Source: a virus. Taken from it: DNA of 64,000 bases. Of this stretch, positions 45,280 through 54,024 are shown piece after piece. The position numbers were made by a program, and so were the translations under genes. Position 1 is the stretch's first letter. Every line of letters starts with the position of its first letter. The stretch lies in IMG/VR virus record IMGVR_UViG_3300013286_000001, positions 1-64,000 of that record. One strand, given 5' to 3'. Under the pieces are notes generated by a model. That model was given only the letters and a program-made list of their open reading frames with translations, had not been told where the DNA came from and ran no database searches.

Positions 45280-45656
45280 CTAGCGGCGTTCCAGGTTCTA
45301 ACCTTCTTGAAGATGCGTTTGAAGCCATTGAAACAATGGAAGTTCTTGTTAGCCATCAAGGCGAACGAATTAAAAATGCTGTTGGCCAGTACGTAACTCC
45401 GTTTGAATTGCCTGTAGCCTTTGAGGGGAGTGTGCAAGCTGTCAATAGATCCGCTTACCAGCAACTTGGTCTGGACTTTAGCAAAAAATATGCGACTATC
45501 TACTTGTGCGCAGATGTTCATAGTTTTACTCGTAATACATCGGGGGACAGAATAACTGTTGGCACAAAGAATTTTGAAATTGTAAGCGACTTGGACTGGT
45601 TTGAAATAGACGGTTGGGTAGGTCTTTTGTGTGTCCAGCTGGTACTGCCAATATGA
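45276..45656 (+). CDS. Head-tail joining protein
   Basis: 126 residues, strand-rich C-terminal half (FSKKYATIYLCADVHSFTRN, VGTKNFEIVSDLDWFEIDGW). The form and place match stopper/adaptor proteins of the neck. Overlaps both neighbours by 4 nt. Confidence 0.68.
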   Translation: MTSGVPGSNLLEDAFEAIETMEVLVSHQGERIKNAVGQYVTPFELPVAFEGSVQAVNRSAYQQLGLDFSKKYATIYLCADVHSFTRNTSGDRITVGTKNFEIVSDLDWFEIDGWVGLLCVQLVLPI

Positions 45657-46204
45657 CAGACAACGATGTTATCGCGAAAATTATAGAACTACTAAACGCT
45701 AAGTTCGCTATTTGGCCGTACCCTGTGGGCTACGGCCCGATAGAGGTGCAGCAAAAGCAGCAACCAACAAAGCAAGGTATTCCCTCTGCTCCGGCAATAT
45801 TTGTAGAAAAGTTATTCGACCACCGCTACGGTTGGGTTGCTGTTTTGCAGGAAGAAACTTCTGACCCAACAAAGCTGCTAGAAACTGAAAACCAACTATA
45901 CAACACGACGTTTCAAATTTCTGCACTTGCTTTGCAGGACCCCAGCCGAATTGACTTGCCCACAGCTAGTGATCTTTGTAGTGATGCTTGCGCAATCTTG
46001 CAAAGCCGTTACGCACTCCAGAAGTTTACAGAGGCAAAAATTGCAGTCTTCCGCGTTTCTGATGTGCAAAATAACTATATAACTGACGATCAAGACCGTC
46101 AGGAAGCAGAACCTTCTTTTGATATAGTGCTTAGCTACACAAGGACTATTGCTTCACCGATCGACAAAATTGCCAGAGTCGACTGGAAAATTGTACCCGT
46201 ATAA
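45653..46204 (+). CDS. Neck terminator-like protein
   Basis: 183 residues from the ATG overlapping the previous stop. YGPIEVQQKQQPTKQGIPSA, then a strand/helix body (TFQISALALQDPSR, DLCSDACAILQSRYALQKF) and a long strand (PSFDIVLSYTRTIAS). This matches gp12-like neck/tail terminator proteins that cap the tail tube. Confidence 0.7.
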   Translation: MTDNDVIAKIIELLNAKFAIWPYPVGYGPIEVQQKQQPTKQGIPSAPAIFVEKLFDHRYGWVAVLQEETSDPTKLLETENQLYNTTFQISALALQDPSRIDLPTASDLCSDACAILQSRYALQKFTEAKIAVFRVSDVQNNYITDDQDRQEAEPSFDIVLSYTRTIASPIDKIARVDWKIVPV

Positions 46205-46222
46205 CTTCCCGTAGGAGGGAGC

Positions 46223-47746
46223 ATGACTATTTCTATTAAGCGTTACGTCGACATTACGTCTGGTGTTGGCGGTGAAGCCGGCGTGCCTCGACGCGAGTTT
46301 GGCTTGCGTCAATTTACGCAAAATCCACTTGTGCCAGCTGGCGCAGTGGCTTCCTTTACCCAGCTTATAGACGTACAAAAGTATTTTGGCACTGCTGCTG
46401 ACGAATATAAAGCAGCAGAAAAGTACTTTGGCTTTGTGTCTAAACAAATTACTAGCCCTAAGCGCATGTCTGTTGTTCGCTGGCATCCGGCCGCAGTTGC
46501 TCCTGCAGTATACGGTTCACCAATCTCTGCAGGGGTGAGTGCTTTTGCGGCTATTACAGCAGGCACACTCGCTATTAGCGTCTCTGGTACTGAACCAGCT
46601 GAAATAACTGCAATTGACTTCAGCGCTGCGCTTACAATGGCAGACATTGCAACAATTTTGCAAACCAAAATACGTACCTCAGCGCTTCCGCAACTTGCGA
46701 CTGCCACTGTGTTGTACGAAACCAACCGCGGTGTTTTGATTCTCACTGGTGCTGTTGCAACGCCAGGTGATACACTGACATTTGAAAACTCCGGTGTTGA
46801 CGACCTTGGCGCTATGACAGGCTGGCTCACTGGCTTGCAAGTTAATCAGACTGGCGCGGTCGGTGTAACTGCGCAAGAAGCTGTTGCCAACAGCGCAGAC
46901 GAGGACGATAACTTCGGTTCGTTTGAGTTTACCGGTACTGTTATCCCAACTACCTTACCGGCAATTGTTGCTATTGCAGCTTGGAACCACGCGCAAAACG
47001 TTAAGTTCATCTACTGCCTGGCTGTTAGTGGCGTGGTCGGTGCTTCTTACTCTGCAGCGCTCATTGGCTACAGCGGTACGGCGCTTACTCTGCTGGCAGT
47101 TAACGATGATGGTAGTGATCATCCGGAACAGATTCCAGCAGAAATCTTGGGTGCTACCAACTTTAACCGCCCAGCAGCTTCGCAAAACTATATGTTCTAC
47201 CAGTTTAGCAATCGGCTATTTGCGGTAGACAGCAACCCGGCCGCAGACACTTGGGACGCTTTGCGGGTAAACTATATTGGTCGTACGCAGACCGGCGGCC
47301 AAAAACTTGCCTTTTACCAAAAAGGCTACTTGATGGGCGACTCTACTGCGCCTATTGACATGGCTGTTTATACCGGCGAGATGTGGCTTAAGGATGCTTT
47401 TGTTAGCACAATTATGGGCGGCTTTTTGGCACTGCCTAGCATGCCAGCAAACGCAGAAGGCCGTATCACGCTGTTGAGTCTGTTGCAAGACCCAATAGAC
47501 CAGGCCTTGACTAACGGCGTTATCTCTGTTGATAAAGAGTTTGATGCTACTCAACGAGCATATATCACTCAGGTCACCGGTAGCTCAGACGCATGGCGCC
47601 AGGTTCAGTCTAAGGGCTATTGGATTGATGCGGCAGTAGTAAAAACAGTTGAAAACGGCATTACTACCTACACTGCTGAATACGTCCTTGTCTACGGCAA
47701 GAACGACCAGATTCGCAAAGTTACCGGTAGTGACATCTTGATCTAA
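46223..47746 (+). CDS. Tail sheath protein (DUF3383)
   Basis: 507 residues. DUF3383 features: ISIKRYVDITSGVGGEAGVP, GLRQFTQNPLVPAG, FGTAADEYKAAEKYFGFVSK and a C-terminus with KGYWIDAAVVKTVENG. The sheath contracts around the tube to drive it through the host envelope. Presence of a sheath defines the myovirus form of this phage. GGAGG ribosome site. Confidence 0.92.
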   Translation: MTISIKRYVDITSGVGGEAGVPRREFGLRQFTQNPLVPAGAVASFTQLIDVQKYFGTAADEYKAAEKYFGFVSKQITSPKRMSVVRWHPAAVAPAVYGSPISAGVSAFAAITAGTLAISVSGTEPAEITAIDFSAALTMADIATILQTKIRTSALPQLATATVLYETNRGVLILTGAVATPGDTLTFENSGVDDLGAMTGWLTGLQVNQTGAVGVTAQEAVANSADEDDNFGSFEFTGTVIPTTLPAIVAIAAWNHAQNVKFIYCLAVSGVVGASYSAALIGYSGTALTLLAVNDDGSDHPEQIPAEILGATNFNRPAASQNYMFYQFSNRLFAVDSNPAADTWDALRVNYIGRTQTGGQKLAFYQKGYLMGDSTAPIDMAVYTGEMWLKDAFVSTIMGGFLALPSMPANAEGRITLLSLLQDPIDQALTNGVISVDKEFDATQRAYITQVTGSSDAWRQVQSKGYWIDAAVVKTVENGITTYTAEYVLVYGKNDQIRKVTGSDILI

Positions 47747-47754
47747 ATCCTCAA

Positions 47755-47777
47755 GCCCACAGGTAGATACTGTGGGC
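47755..47777. repeat. Inverted repeat GCCCACAG/CTGTGGGC between sheath and tube genes
   Basis: Perfect 8-bp arms with a 7-nt spacer. The arms contain the CTGTGGG core of the dispersed element, here split into a hairpin. Confidence 0.7.
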
Positions 47778-47796
47778 AACTTAAGGTGAAAGTAAT

Positions 47797-48252
47797 ATGA
47801 GCACAAATATTTCGCTGTTTGGGTTTAGCGTACGGATTGTCGCTGACCGAACTTTTCCTCAGGGTTTTACAATTACTGAATGGGCCGACGACCAGCCGCC
47901 TGTCGACAGCTCCAATATCGAAACAGCAGGCTTTGGTATGGGGCCTAATGGCGACATGGTAGTTTGGCAAAAACCTGCAGCTCTTCAATCCAGCTACTCA
48001 GTTATCCCAAACTCTGAAGCTGACCGCAACTTGACTATTTTGCATGAGGCAAACCGGATTAGCAAGTCCAAAGGTATTGTGCCGATGGACAAAGTAACTG
48101 CTACTGCTGTTTACCAAGACGGCCGAGTAGTCACGCTTAGCCAAGGCATTTCGCATAGCGGTCCTGCTGTGCCTGCAGGCTCGCAAGACGGTCGACTGTC
48201 CAGTCGTACTTTTGGCTTTGTCTTTGAAGACCGAAACGAAACTCGGCCATAA
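47797..48252 (+). CDS. Tail tube protein 1
   Basis: 151 residues: ISLFGFSVRIVADRTFPQGF, ILHEANRISKSKGIVPMDKV, GRVVTLSQGISHSGPAVPAG and an FGFVFED end. Lies just after the sheath, as tail-tube genes do, and is homologous to the protein at 51205-51723. Forms the rigid tube inside the sheath. Followed by a terminator. Confidence 0.85.
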   Translation: MSTNISLFGFSVRIVADRTFPQGFTITEWADDQPPVDSSNIETAGFGMGPNGDMVVWQKPAALQSSYSVIPNSEADRNLTILHEANRISKSKGIVPMDKVTATAVYQDGRVVTLSQGISHSGPAVPAGSQDGRLSSRTFGFVFEDRNETRP

Positions 48253-48265
48253 AGCAGTCGTGTAT

Positions 48266-48297
48266 AAAAAGCCCGATAACTTCGGGTTTTTTATTAC
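48266..48297 (+). terminator. Terminator after tail tube 1
   Basis: AAAAAGCCCGA/TCGGGTTTTTT stem with a 5-nt loop and a T run. Confidence 0.85.
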
Positions 48298-48303
48298 CTG
48301 GTA

Positions 48304-48333
48304 TTTACTAAAGATGATGCCCTACAGTATAAT
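48304..48333 (+). promoter_or_regulatory. Promoter for the baseplate-tail genes
   Basis: TTTACT, 18 bp, TATAAT directly after the terminator, so the downstream tail genes form their own unit. Confidence 0.8.
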
Positions 48334-48356
48334 GCAAAGACTATTGGAGTCTTCTT

Positions 48357-48650
48357 GTGAAAAAAATTCCGCTTCAGGCTGTGCCAAATCAGACACTAAC
48401 GTGCACACTTGGCAAAAAATTGTTTGATATAACAGTTCAGCTAGGCGCATCTGGTGGAACTTTACTGTCTGTGACCGTGGACGGCGTAGTGCTGTTTAGC
48501 TCACTGCTGTCTGCCCGTGGTGCTCAAATGATGATAGCGCCATTTGCCGCGCAGTATGGCAACTTGGTTTGGATTTGCTCGGATGGCGATAGCTACCCAA
48601 CGTATACAAAGTTTGGTACAACGCATGGCCTATATTGGTGGCCGCTATGA
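48357..48650 (+). CDS. Baseplate plug protein (Pam3 gp18-like)
   Basis: 97 residues, GTG start with GGAG 7 nt upstream. PLQAVPNQTLTCTLGKKLFD, VQLGASGGTLLSVTVDGVVL and a terminal WICSDGDSYP motif match small plug proteins that seal the baseplate hub in Pam3-like contractile tails. Overlaps the spike gene by ATGA. Confidence 0.8.
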   Translation: MKKIPLQAVPNQTLTCTLGKKLFDITVQLGASGGTLLSVTVDGVVLFSSLLSARGAQMMIAPFAAQYGNLVWICSDGDSYPTYTKFGTTHGLYWWPL

Positions 48651-49360
48651 AAAGCGGGCCGTTAGTAAAAAGTCCAGGCGACGACCAATCATTAGCATCT
48701 ACTATGCGTTTTATCCAGCGTGCCATAGAAATGGACATGGAAAATTGCTTACCATGCCGGGTAATGGATTATGATAGAAAGGCAAATAGAGCGACAGTCA
48801 GACCTGCAATTATGTCTACCGTTCGGTCAACTGAGTCTACTGATCTAATAAGAAAAAACAGAGTAGCAATTCCTGATATTCCGGTGCTAAGTCTTGGGGC
48901 CGGCGGTTTTCACATTAGTTTTCCTGTCAAGCGCGGCGATTTGGGGTGGATTTACGCTTGCGACCGTGATATATCTCTATTTCTTCAGTCACTTACTGAA
49001 CAGCCTGCAGGCCTTGACGGTGCTAGCCATAAGTTTAGCGATGCTATTTTTATACCTGATGTATTTAGCAAATATACAATTAATGAAGAAGATGAAGGCG
49101 CATTAGTAATACAGTCAACCTCATCAGCTACTCGTATAAGTGTACGCGAAGATAATATAAAAATAACAGCGCCTGTTAAAATTCAGTTAGACACGCCTTT
49201 GACGGAAATTCTACATGATTTGACTGTTAGTGGTAATACAATACTTGAGCAAAATTTGAGCGTCACTGGCCTAGACGCGACATTACCGCAGGCAACCACT
49301 GTGGGTGGAGCAATAGTTTACGGGCACGATCACGGAGGGGCGGTTCCGCCGTTCGAATGA
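48647..49360 (+). CDS. Tail spike / membrane-puncturing protein (Gp138-like)
   Basis: 237 residues. An N-terminal OB-like domain (CRVMDYDRKANRATVRPAIM, PVKRGDLGWIYACDRDIS) and a C-terminal beta-helix with LDTPLTEILHDLTVSGNTIL repeats. Near the tip His227-x-His229 (VYGHDHGG) resembles the HxH that coordinates iron at the apex of P2 gpV and related spikes. Pierces the outer membrane. A CCACTGTGGGT copy (TTVGG) lies just before the tip. Confidence 0.85.
   Translation: MKSGPLVKSPGDDQSLASTMRFIQRAIEMDMENCLPCRVMDYDRKANRATVRPAIMSTVRSTESTDLIRKNRVAIPDIPVLSLGAGGFHISFPVKRGDLGWIYACDRDISLFLQSLTEQPAGLDGASHKFSDAIFIPDVFSKYTINEEDEGALVIQSTSSATRISVREDNIKITAPVKIQLDTPLTEILHDLTVSGNTILEQNLSVTGLDATLPQATTVGGAIVYGHDHGGAVPPFE
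49296..49307 (+). repeat. Dispersed near-palindrome copy (CCACTGTGGGTG, in spike)
   Basis: One mismatch, in frame as Thr-Thr-Val-Gly-Gly next to the spike tip. Confidence 0.6.
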
Positions 49361-49833
49361 AAACTACTAAAATACATTGTATAGGCGGAATTAAATTTCG
49401 CTTTACAAAAATACCAGCAATACCAGCCCGAGAATTACTATCTGGTATGGAAGCGGACTTTGATGTGCTGCGCCCGTTTATTGAAGTGTCTACTACCACT
49501 GGATGGATAGTACTGGACAGTACAGCTACAATAGAAAAGCATATTAGCTCATGGGAAACGCTCACGCTCGCTGAGTTGTATTCTTACGACTACAACTACG
49601 GTTTTTTAACTGGTTGGAAACCAACGCCTCTTCCTGCAAAAATGGAAGAAAGTTCTTATCGTGTTGCAGAAACAAAAAATGTAGACGCAGCAGTTGCAGC
49701 TTTAATAACTAACAATATGGCAAACTACGAGCAGTTGCGTGACTCTTACTCGTTAGAAGAAGCATTTAAGCTACTAGACGTTTTAACTGTTAAAAAAATT
49801 AATGAATTTCGTGCAGCTGAGGCTTCCAAATGA
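49357..49833 (+). CDS. Chaperone-like tail protein 1 (paralogue)
   Basis: 158 residues. Starts IHCIGGIKFRFTKIPAIPAR, middle STTTGWIVLDSTATIEKHIS. This FxxxK-P-x2-GR-L...W-x2-L pattern is shared with the proteins at 49830 and 51725, so three related genes surround the tail module. In other phages such small proteins before the tape measure gene act as tail assembly chaperones. The C-terminal 50 residues are helical. Confidence 0.65.
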   Translation: MKTTKIHCIGGIKFRFTKIPAIPARELLSGMEADFDVLRPFIEVSTTTGWIVLDSTATIEKHISSWETLTLAELYSYDYNYGFLTGWKPTPLPAKMEESSYRVAETKNVDAAVAALITNNMANYEQLRDSYSLEEAFKLLDVLTVKKINEFRAAEASK

Positions 49834-50234
49834 AAGAAGTTTATATCCCCACAGGTGACGGCAAAACGGTTCTTGCTTTCAACGTGCATAAGTTTAGTCC
49901 ACTCGATGGTCGGAAAATTCTGGCTTATTATCCGCTCTCAATACTCAATAAAGAGCATACATATAACAGCAACGAAGCTGCTATGCGTAAGCTAATGGCT
50001 TACTGCTCTGTCGGTAAAGAAGAAGAAGAAGAAGAAGAGCAAGTCCACCTAACAGATGATGCGCTTATAAACGAACACGTGCCCGACTGGTGGACACTTG
50101 TTCAGCTTGAATATGCTTGCCTAAAATATAACTGTTCGTTCCTAGAGGGAACAGACTTACTTACAGTGGCAAAAGCAAGTATGACTAACGCTCTTAAAGG
50201 ACTGGTAGCAGACCATTTGGAGCGCATTAAATGA
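49830..50234 (+). CDS. Chaperone-like tail protein 2 (paralogue)
   Basis: 134 residues. VLAFNVHKFSPLDGRKILAY matches the first pattern of its paralogues, then a run of seven Glu (near residue 65) and INEHVPDWWTLVQLEYACLK, then NCSFLEG. Overlaps its neighbours by 4 nt. Tail assembly role inferred from paralogy and context. Confidence 0.65.
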   Translation: MKEVYIPTGDGKTVLAFNVHKFSPLDGRKILAYYPLSILNKEHTYNSNEAAMRKLMAYCSVGKEEEEEEEQVHLTDDALINEHVPDWWTLVQLEYACLKYNCSFLEGTDLLTVAKASMTNALKGLVADHLERIK

Positions 50235-50584
50235 GTACATTGACGTTGGCAATGGATAGCAATCGTGATTTGTTTATGAATCGCTTTAGTAGTTTAGAGA
50301 CTAAAGCAGACGAAGAAGCAATGGCTGATTATTTAACCCAGCGTCTTTCGACATTAAAAGGTGAATTTAGGTTTAATAAGCCGCGTGGTATAGCGTATAT
50401 GACAACTGTGTATACCTCGGGTAAAGAAGGCATTCCTGCGCTTAGAGCAAATATTATTGCCGCATTATCTGCCACTGAAAACGTTGTTGGTATTTCCTAT
50501 TTAAACATGGCCCAAGCAGAAGACAACCTTGAGTTTGAGCTAAGTGTTGCCACCATTTACGGCCAAGTCTACCTGCGGGTATAA
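50231..50584 (+). CDS. Baseplate wedge protein (gpW/gp25-like)
   Basis: 117 residues. LTQRLSTLKGEFRFNKPRGI, GIPALRANIIAALSATENVV and a terminal strand (LEFELSVATIYGQVYLRV) fit gp25/gpW family wedge proteins, which link baseplate arms to the hub. Ends 4 nt before the next gene. Confidence 0.78.
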   Translation: MSTLTLAMDSNRDLFMNRFSSLETKADEEAMADYLTQRLSTLKGEFRFNKPRGIAYMTTVYTSGKEGIPALRANIIAALSATENVVGISYLNMAQAEDNLEFELSVATIYGQVYLRV

Positions 50585-50587
50585 GTC

Positions 50588-51205
50588 ATGCTAGAATTTG
50601 TTTCCGGTATTGTTGCGTCTGCAAAAGAAAAATTTGCAGATGCTAAATCTTTTTTACAAGGCTTGTTTGAAGGCCAAGTTCGCCACGGCGTATTTGACAA
50701 CGACGGTATAACCAATATTTTTCCTAACGTTGGTATCTTAAGCGTTGATATTATTCGGGATAAAACAGTTGCAAGCCACCCGCTAGAAATAAATGTTTAC
50801 CAGCAAGATAATATAGTAGTAAATCCTGTAATCATTACTATTATTCTTGCAGCAGAATCCGAAGAAGTAGACAATCTTTACAATACGCTTGAACAGCTTT
50901 ACGCTTCTGACACTGTACTGTTAAGTGTGATGTGTGATAACAGACTGTACACCAATATGGTTTTGCAGTCTTTGCCAATACGCCGTGATCCTAGCAAATA
51001 TGACCTGCTAGAAGTCCCTATTGTGCTCCACGAGTTCATCTACCGTAGAGCTCGCGTGACGCTCATGAGCAGCCCTGAAAATGTAGACTTAGCAGAATAC
51101 ACGGATCGCCAAAAAGCTGGCCTGGTGCAGCCTCAGACGGTCTCAGGAGCAGATGAGATAAGCGTGCAGGCTCAAAAAACAGTAGTGCCAGGGAGTACAA
51201 ACTAA
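50588..51205 (+). CDS. Dit-like baseplate/tail protein
   Basis: 205 residues. A strand-rich middle (FPNVGILSVDIIRDKTVASH, VIITIILAAESEEVDNLYNT, LLSVMCDNRLYTNMVLQSLP) matches Dit-like N-terminal domains that ring the tail tube end. Overlaps the ATG of tail tube 2. Links tube and baseplate. Confidence 0.72.
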   Translation: MLEFVSGIVASAKEKFADAKSFLQGLFEGQVRHGVFDNDGITNIFPNVGILSVDIIRDKTVASHPLEINVYQQDNIVVNPVIITIILAAESEEVDNLYNTLEQLYASDTVLLSVMCDNRLYTNMVLQSLPIRRDPSKYDLLEVPIVLHEFIYRRARVTLMSSPENVDLAEYTDRQKAGLVQPQTVSGADEISVQAQKTVVPGSTN

Positions 51206-51723
51206 TGAACCAAATCGGAACATTTGGGCTGTTTGCCTACTTGATTGCTTCAAAGACTATGCCTATCGGTTTTCCTATTAAAGCGTTTGCTGACGACGCA
51301 GATAGTATTCAAGTACACGAGGCAGAAAACGGTCAAGCAATTCTTGATCTTAATGGTAAAGTCGTACGCTGGACTGTAGCAAACCCGTTAGTTATCAGCA
51401 TTGCAGTTATGCCCAACACCGTAGAAGATGATGTTCTTGCAGTCATTTATAACGCTAACCGCGTATCTAAGACTTCTAAATCAGTAAACGATAGTATTAA
51501 CCTTATGGTTAAATATCCAAATGGTGGAATACGCACTTTTGTGCAGGGCCGAATAGTCGCAGGCCCGTCCGCGTATACAGCTACTGCAGAAGGCCGTATG
51601 ATTGGTAATATTTACACATTTGCGTTTGGCGATCAGTATGCCCTTACGGTAGCAGCTGTACTGAACACGATAGCAGGCCAACTTGGTATTGGCGATAAAA
51701 TTTCTAGCATAACTGGACTATAA
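51205..51723 (+). CDS. Tail tube protein 2 (paralogue of tube 1)
   Basis: 172 residues. TFGLFAYLIASKTMPIGFPI, VIYNANRVSKTSKSVNDSIN, GIRTFVQGRIVAGPSAYTAT line up with tail tube 1 (ISLFGFSVRIVADRTFPQGF, ILHEANRISKSKGIVPMDKV, GRVVTLSQGISHSGPAVPAG). The C-terminus has a longer hydrophobic tail. Either a tube-initiator ring by the baseplate or a second tube form. Confidence 0.8.
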   Translation: MNQIGTFGLFAYLIASKTMPIGFPIKAFADDADSIQVHEAENGQAILDLNGKVVRWTVANPLVISIAVMPNTVEDDVLAVIYNANRVSKTSKSVNDSINLMVKYPNGGIRTFVQGRIVAGPSAYTATAEGRMIGNIYTFAFGDQYALTVAAVLNTIAGQLGIGDKISSITGL

Positions 51724-51724
51724 T

Positions 51725-52087
51725 ATGCTGATCGAACTTAGTGGAAAACAATTTCGTTTAACAAAATTTCCTCCTATAGTTGGTCGACGCCTTATGACAA
51801 AAGGCATTGGAGTGAACGGTATATTCTCCAGAGATGTTGCAACTTGGTTACCAATACTTGAATTTGTTTCTGTAGGCCTTGGCCAAGACCAGTGGATTCC
51901 TTTATCCACTGTGACAATGCTAAATAACCACGTTCCTGAAAGTATGCAAGCTGAGTTGCTTACTGCTATACTCCAGTTTAACTGCAGCGAAATTGATGGG
52001 CTAATCAGCGGGCCCACAATCGGCGATGCACTGTGGGCAGAAGTTTACGACGCTGTTGCGGAGGCTTTTAAACAATGGGTATTTTAA
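51725..52087 (+). CDS. Chaperone-like tail protein 3 (paralogue)
   Basis: 120 residues. IELSGKQFRLTKFPPIVGRR and WIPLSTVTMLNNHVPESMQA match the two paralogues at 49357 and 49830. Directly precedes, and overlaps, the tape measure gene, the usual position of a tail assembly chaperone. Confidence 0.7.
   Translation: MLIELSGKQFRLTKFPPIVGRRLMTKGIGVNGIFSRDVATWLPILEFVSVGLGQDQWIPLSTVTMLNNHVPESMQAELLTAILQFNCSEIDGLISGPTIGDALWAEVYDAVAEAFKQWVF
52028..52038 (+). repeat. Dispersed near-palindrome copy (GCACTGTGGGC)
   Basis: Shares the CACTGTGGG core with the 12-bp element; in coding DNA. Confidence 0.45.
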
Positions 52088-54024
52088 ATACTTTCTTTTT
52101 ACGCTATCGTGCAGATACCGGCCAAGCTGTAAAAGATATTGAAAAGCTTTCTGCTGCTGAGCAAAAAGAAGCTAAGATACACGAAAAAAATGCGGTTAAG
52201 CGTAAAAAGGATTCTGCTGACACACAAGAACACATGAAAAAAACCACCGAAACTTCTAAGAAATTAGGTGAAAGCTTAACGCAACTAAGTGAAGGTGGAA
52301 CAAATAAACTTGGCGCGCTTAGAGCAGCGTCTAGTACCTTCTCTGAAGCTCTTGGTTCTATTGGCGCGTCAGGCGCTGTTGCAGCCGTAGGTATTGGTGC
52401 AGTCATTGCGGCTATTGCAGTTGCTAACTCAGGTATTGAAGATGCTCGTGTGGCGGCAAAAGAAGCCATTGAGCTTGGCGAAAAAGCATTCGACGCGCGC
52501 TTAGCCCAGGGCGAGCTTATTCGTCTACAGGGTCAAGGCCGAGCTCGTGGCATTAGTGATGAGACGACTTCACAGTCTGCTAAAGGTGTTTACGACCGGG
52601 CGTCTGAAATACGCGCAGCACAGCGTCAAGCTGCAAGAGACCCAGCTTCTGCGTTTAATAACCCGCTAATCAAGCAAGCAAACTTGTGGAAAAAAGCGGG
52701 CGTTGATGTTGCTGCCGGGCTTGAGAAGCAAATGACCCAGCAGGACAAATATCTGCGTGGCCTCAAAGATGCAGGCCAGGAAGAACGTGCACTAGTTGAA
52801 GGCACACAACTTTTTGGTAGGACGCTTGCGGACGTTAAAGCAGTGTTGTCTACTACGCAGAAGCAAATGGACGAAAATGCTCTTGCAATGGCAAAAGAGT
52901 CTCAAGTGCGCAGAGGGCTACAAACCTCGTCTGAAAGTCTATCTACTTCTGAAAATAAGTTAGAAGCTGCGCGTAAAAGTAACGACGAACGTGTTCGACA
53001 GCATACAGTTCCAGCCACTGACGCGTTTACCAAAGCTCTTACTGAATGGGAAAAAGCTGTTGGCCCATTAAAGGATGCCTGGGGAGAGTTTGTTGCTTAT
53101 TTAATAAACGGTATGGCAGAGCTGCTAGAGGGCGCAACAAGTTTCCTTAGGAAAACAGGAATTATAGACGATAACAGAACACCTGAGGCAAAAATAGAAG
53201 AACAAGTTAAGGCAAAAGTTGCACTTAACGAAGATTTGTATGGCCGTATGAAGGGCCAGTTAAAACCAAGTGAAGAAGGGTTTGAAGCAGCTAAAGCCGC
53301 TTTCCTTAAGGATATAGCAGATAAAGAACGGGCACGACTGACAGGCCCAGCCAACGAAGCAGAAGCAGCTCGTAAAGCTGGACTGTCTGCTACAGCTGGT
53401 CAAGCCGCTAAAGAGCTTGTTGCAAGCGGTAAAATGACTGAGTCACAAGCTGCTGCTGCCGCAAAAAATGCTATCAGTCAAGGCGAAAAAGATCCCAGTG
53501 TCAGTAAGCTGGAAGACATAAAAACCTTGATGACTGAGAGTAACGCTGCTCAGGCCGAAGAAGGCAAAGTACAAAAAGCACAAACAGAATATACAAAGAA
53601 AATTGAAGCCAACACGATGGCTCTTGTTAATACTGGGCTTGAGCAAGCTATGGCGCTGTGGGCTGCAAACGTTGGTAAAGGTGCAGGTGTTGGCTCAGGC
53701 TCTATGCAAGGCGAGACTCAAATAGACTACGAGAAACGAGTTCGAACTATGCAGCGTACGATAAACCCTAATGCTGCCAGAAAAATGAGCATGGACAGAG
53801 CTGCAGTAGGCGCTATGTCAGGTCAAGCCGAACAGCTAAACAAAGCAAAAAGCGCAAGTCTTGGAAATACGGACCAATCAAAAACTGTACAAATTGATAC
53901 TTTAAAAGTTGAAGTTGTTAGTCAGGTGCAAGACGTCGCCGGACTTGCTCAAGATGTCGGTGTAAGTATCCGAGACGAGTTGCGGTACGCTGCAGCAGAA
54001 TTTGCTAGCCCAGTGGTGAGCTAA
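52075..54024 (+). CDS. Tape measure protein
   Basis: 649 residues, mostly helical and Ala/Gln/Lys-rich: a coiled-coil start (EKLSAAEQKEAKIHEKNAVK), a glycine/hydrophobic segment (SGAVAAVGIGAVIAAIAVAN), then long helices. Following the tube and chaperone genes, it sets tail length; about 1.5 A per residue would give roughly 95-100 nm. Ends ATGG-coupled to the hub gene. Confidence 0.85.
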   Translation: MGILNTFFLRYRADTGQAVKDIEKLSAAEQKEAKIHEKNAVKRKKDSADTQEHMKKTTETSKKLGESLTQLSEGGTNKLGALRAASSTFSEALGSIGASGAVAAVGIGAVIAAIAVANSGIEDARVAAKEAIELGEKAFDARLAQGELIRLQGQGRARGISDETTSQSAKGVYDRASEIRAAQRQAARDPASAFNNPLIKQANLWKKAGVDVAAGLEKQMTQQDKYLRGLKDAGQEERALVEGTQLFGRTLADVKAVLSTTQKQMDENALAMAKESQVRRGLQTSSESLSTSENKLEAARKSNDERVRQHTVPATDAFTKALTEWEKAVGPLKDAWGEFVAYLINGMAELLEGATSFLRKTGIIDDNRTPEAKIEEQVKAKVALNEDLYGRMKGQLKPSEEGFEAAKAAFLKDIADKERARLTGPANEAEAARKAGLSATAGQAAKELVASGKMTESQAAAAAKNAISQGEKDPSVSKLEDIKTLMTESNAAQAEEGKVQKAQTEYTKKIEANTMALVNTGLEQAMALWAANVGKGAGVGSGSMQGETQIDYEKRVRTMQRTINPNAARKMSMDRAAVGAMSGQAEQLNKAKSASLGNTDQSKTVQIDTLKVEVVSQVQDVAGLAQDVGVSIRDELRYAAAEFASPVVS

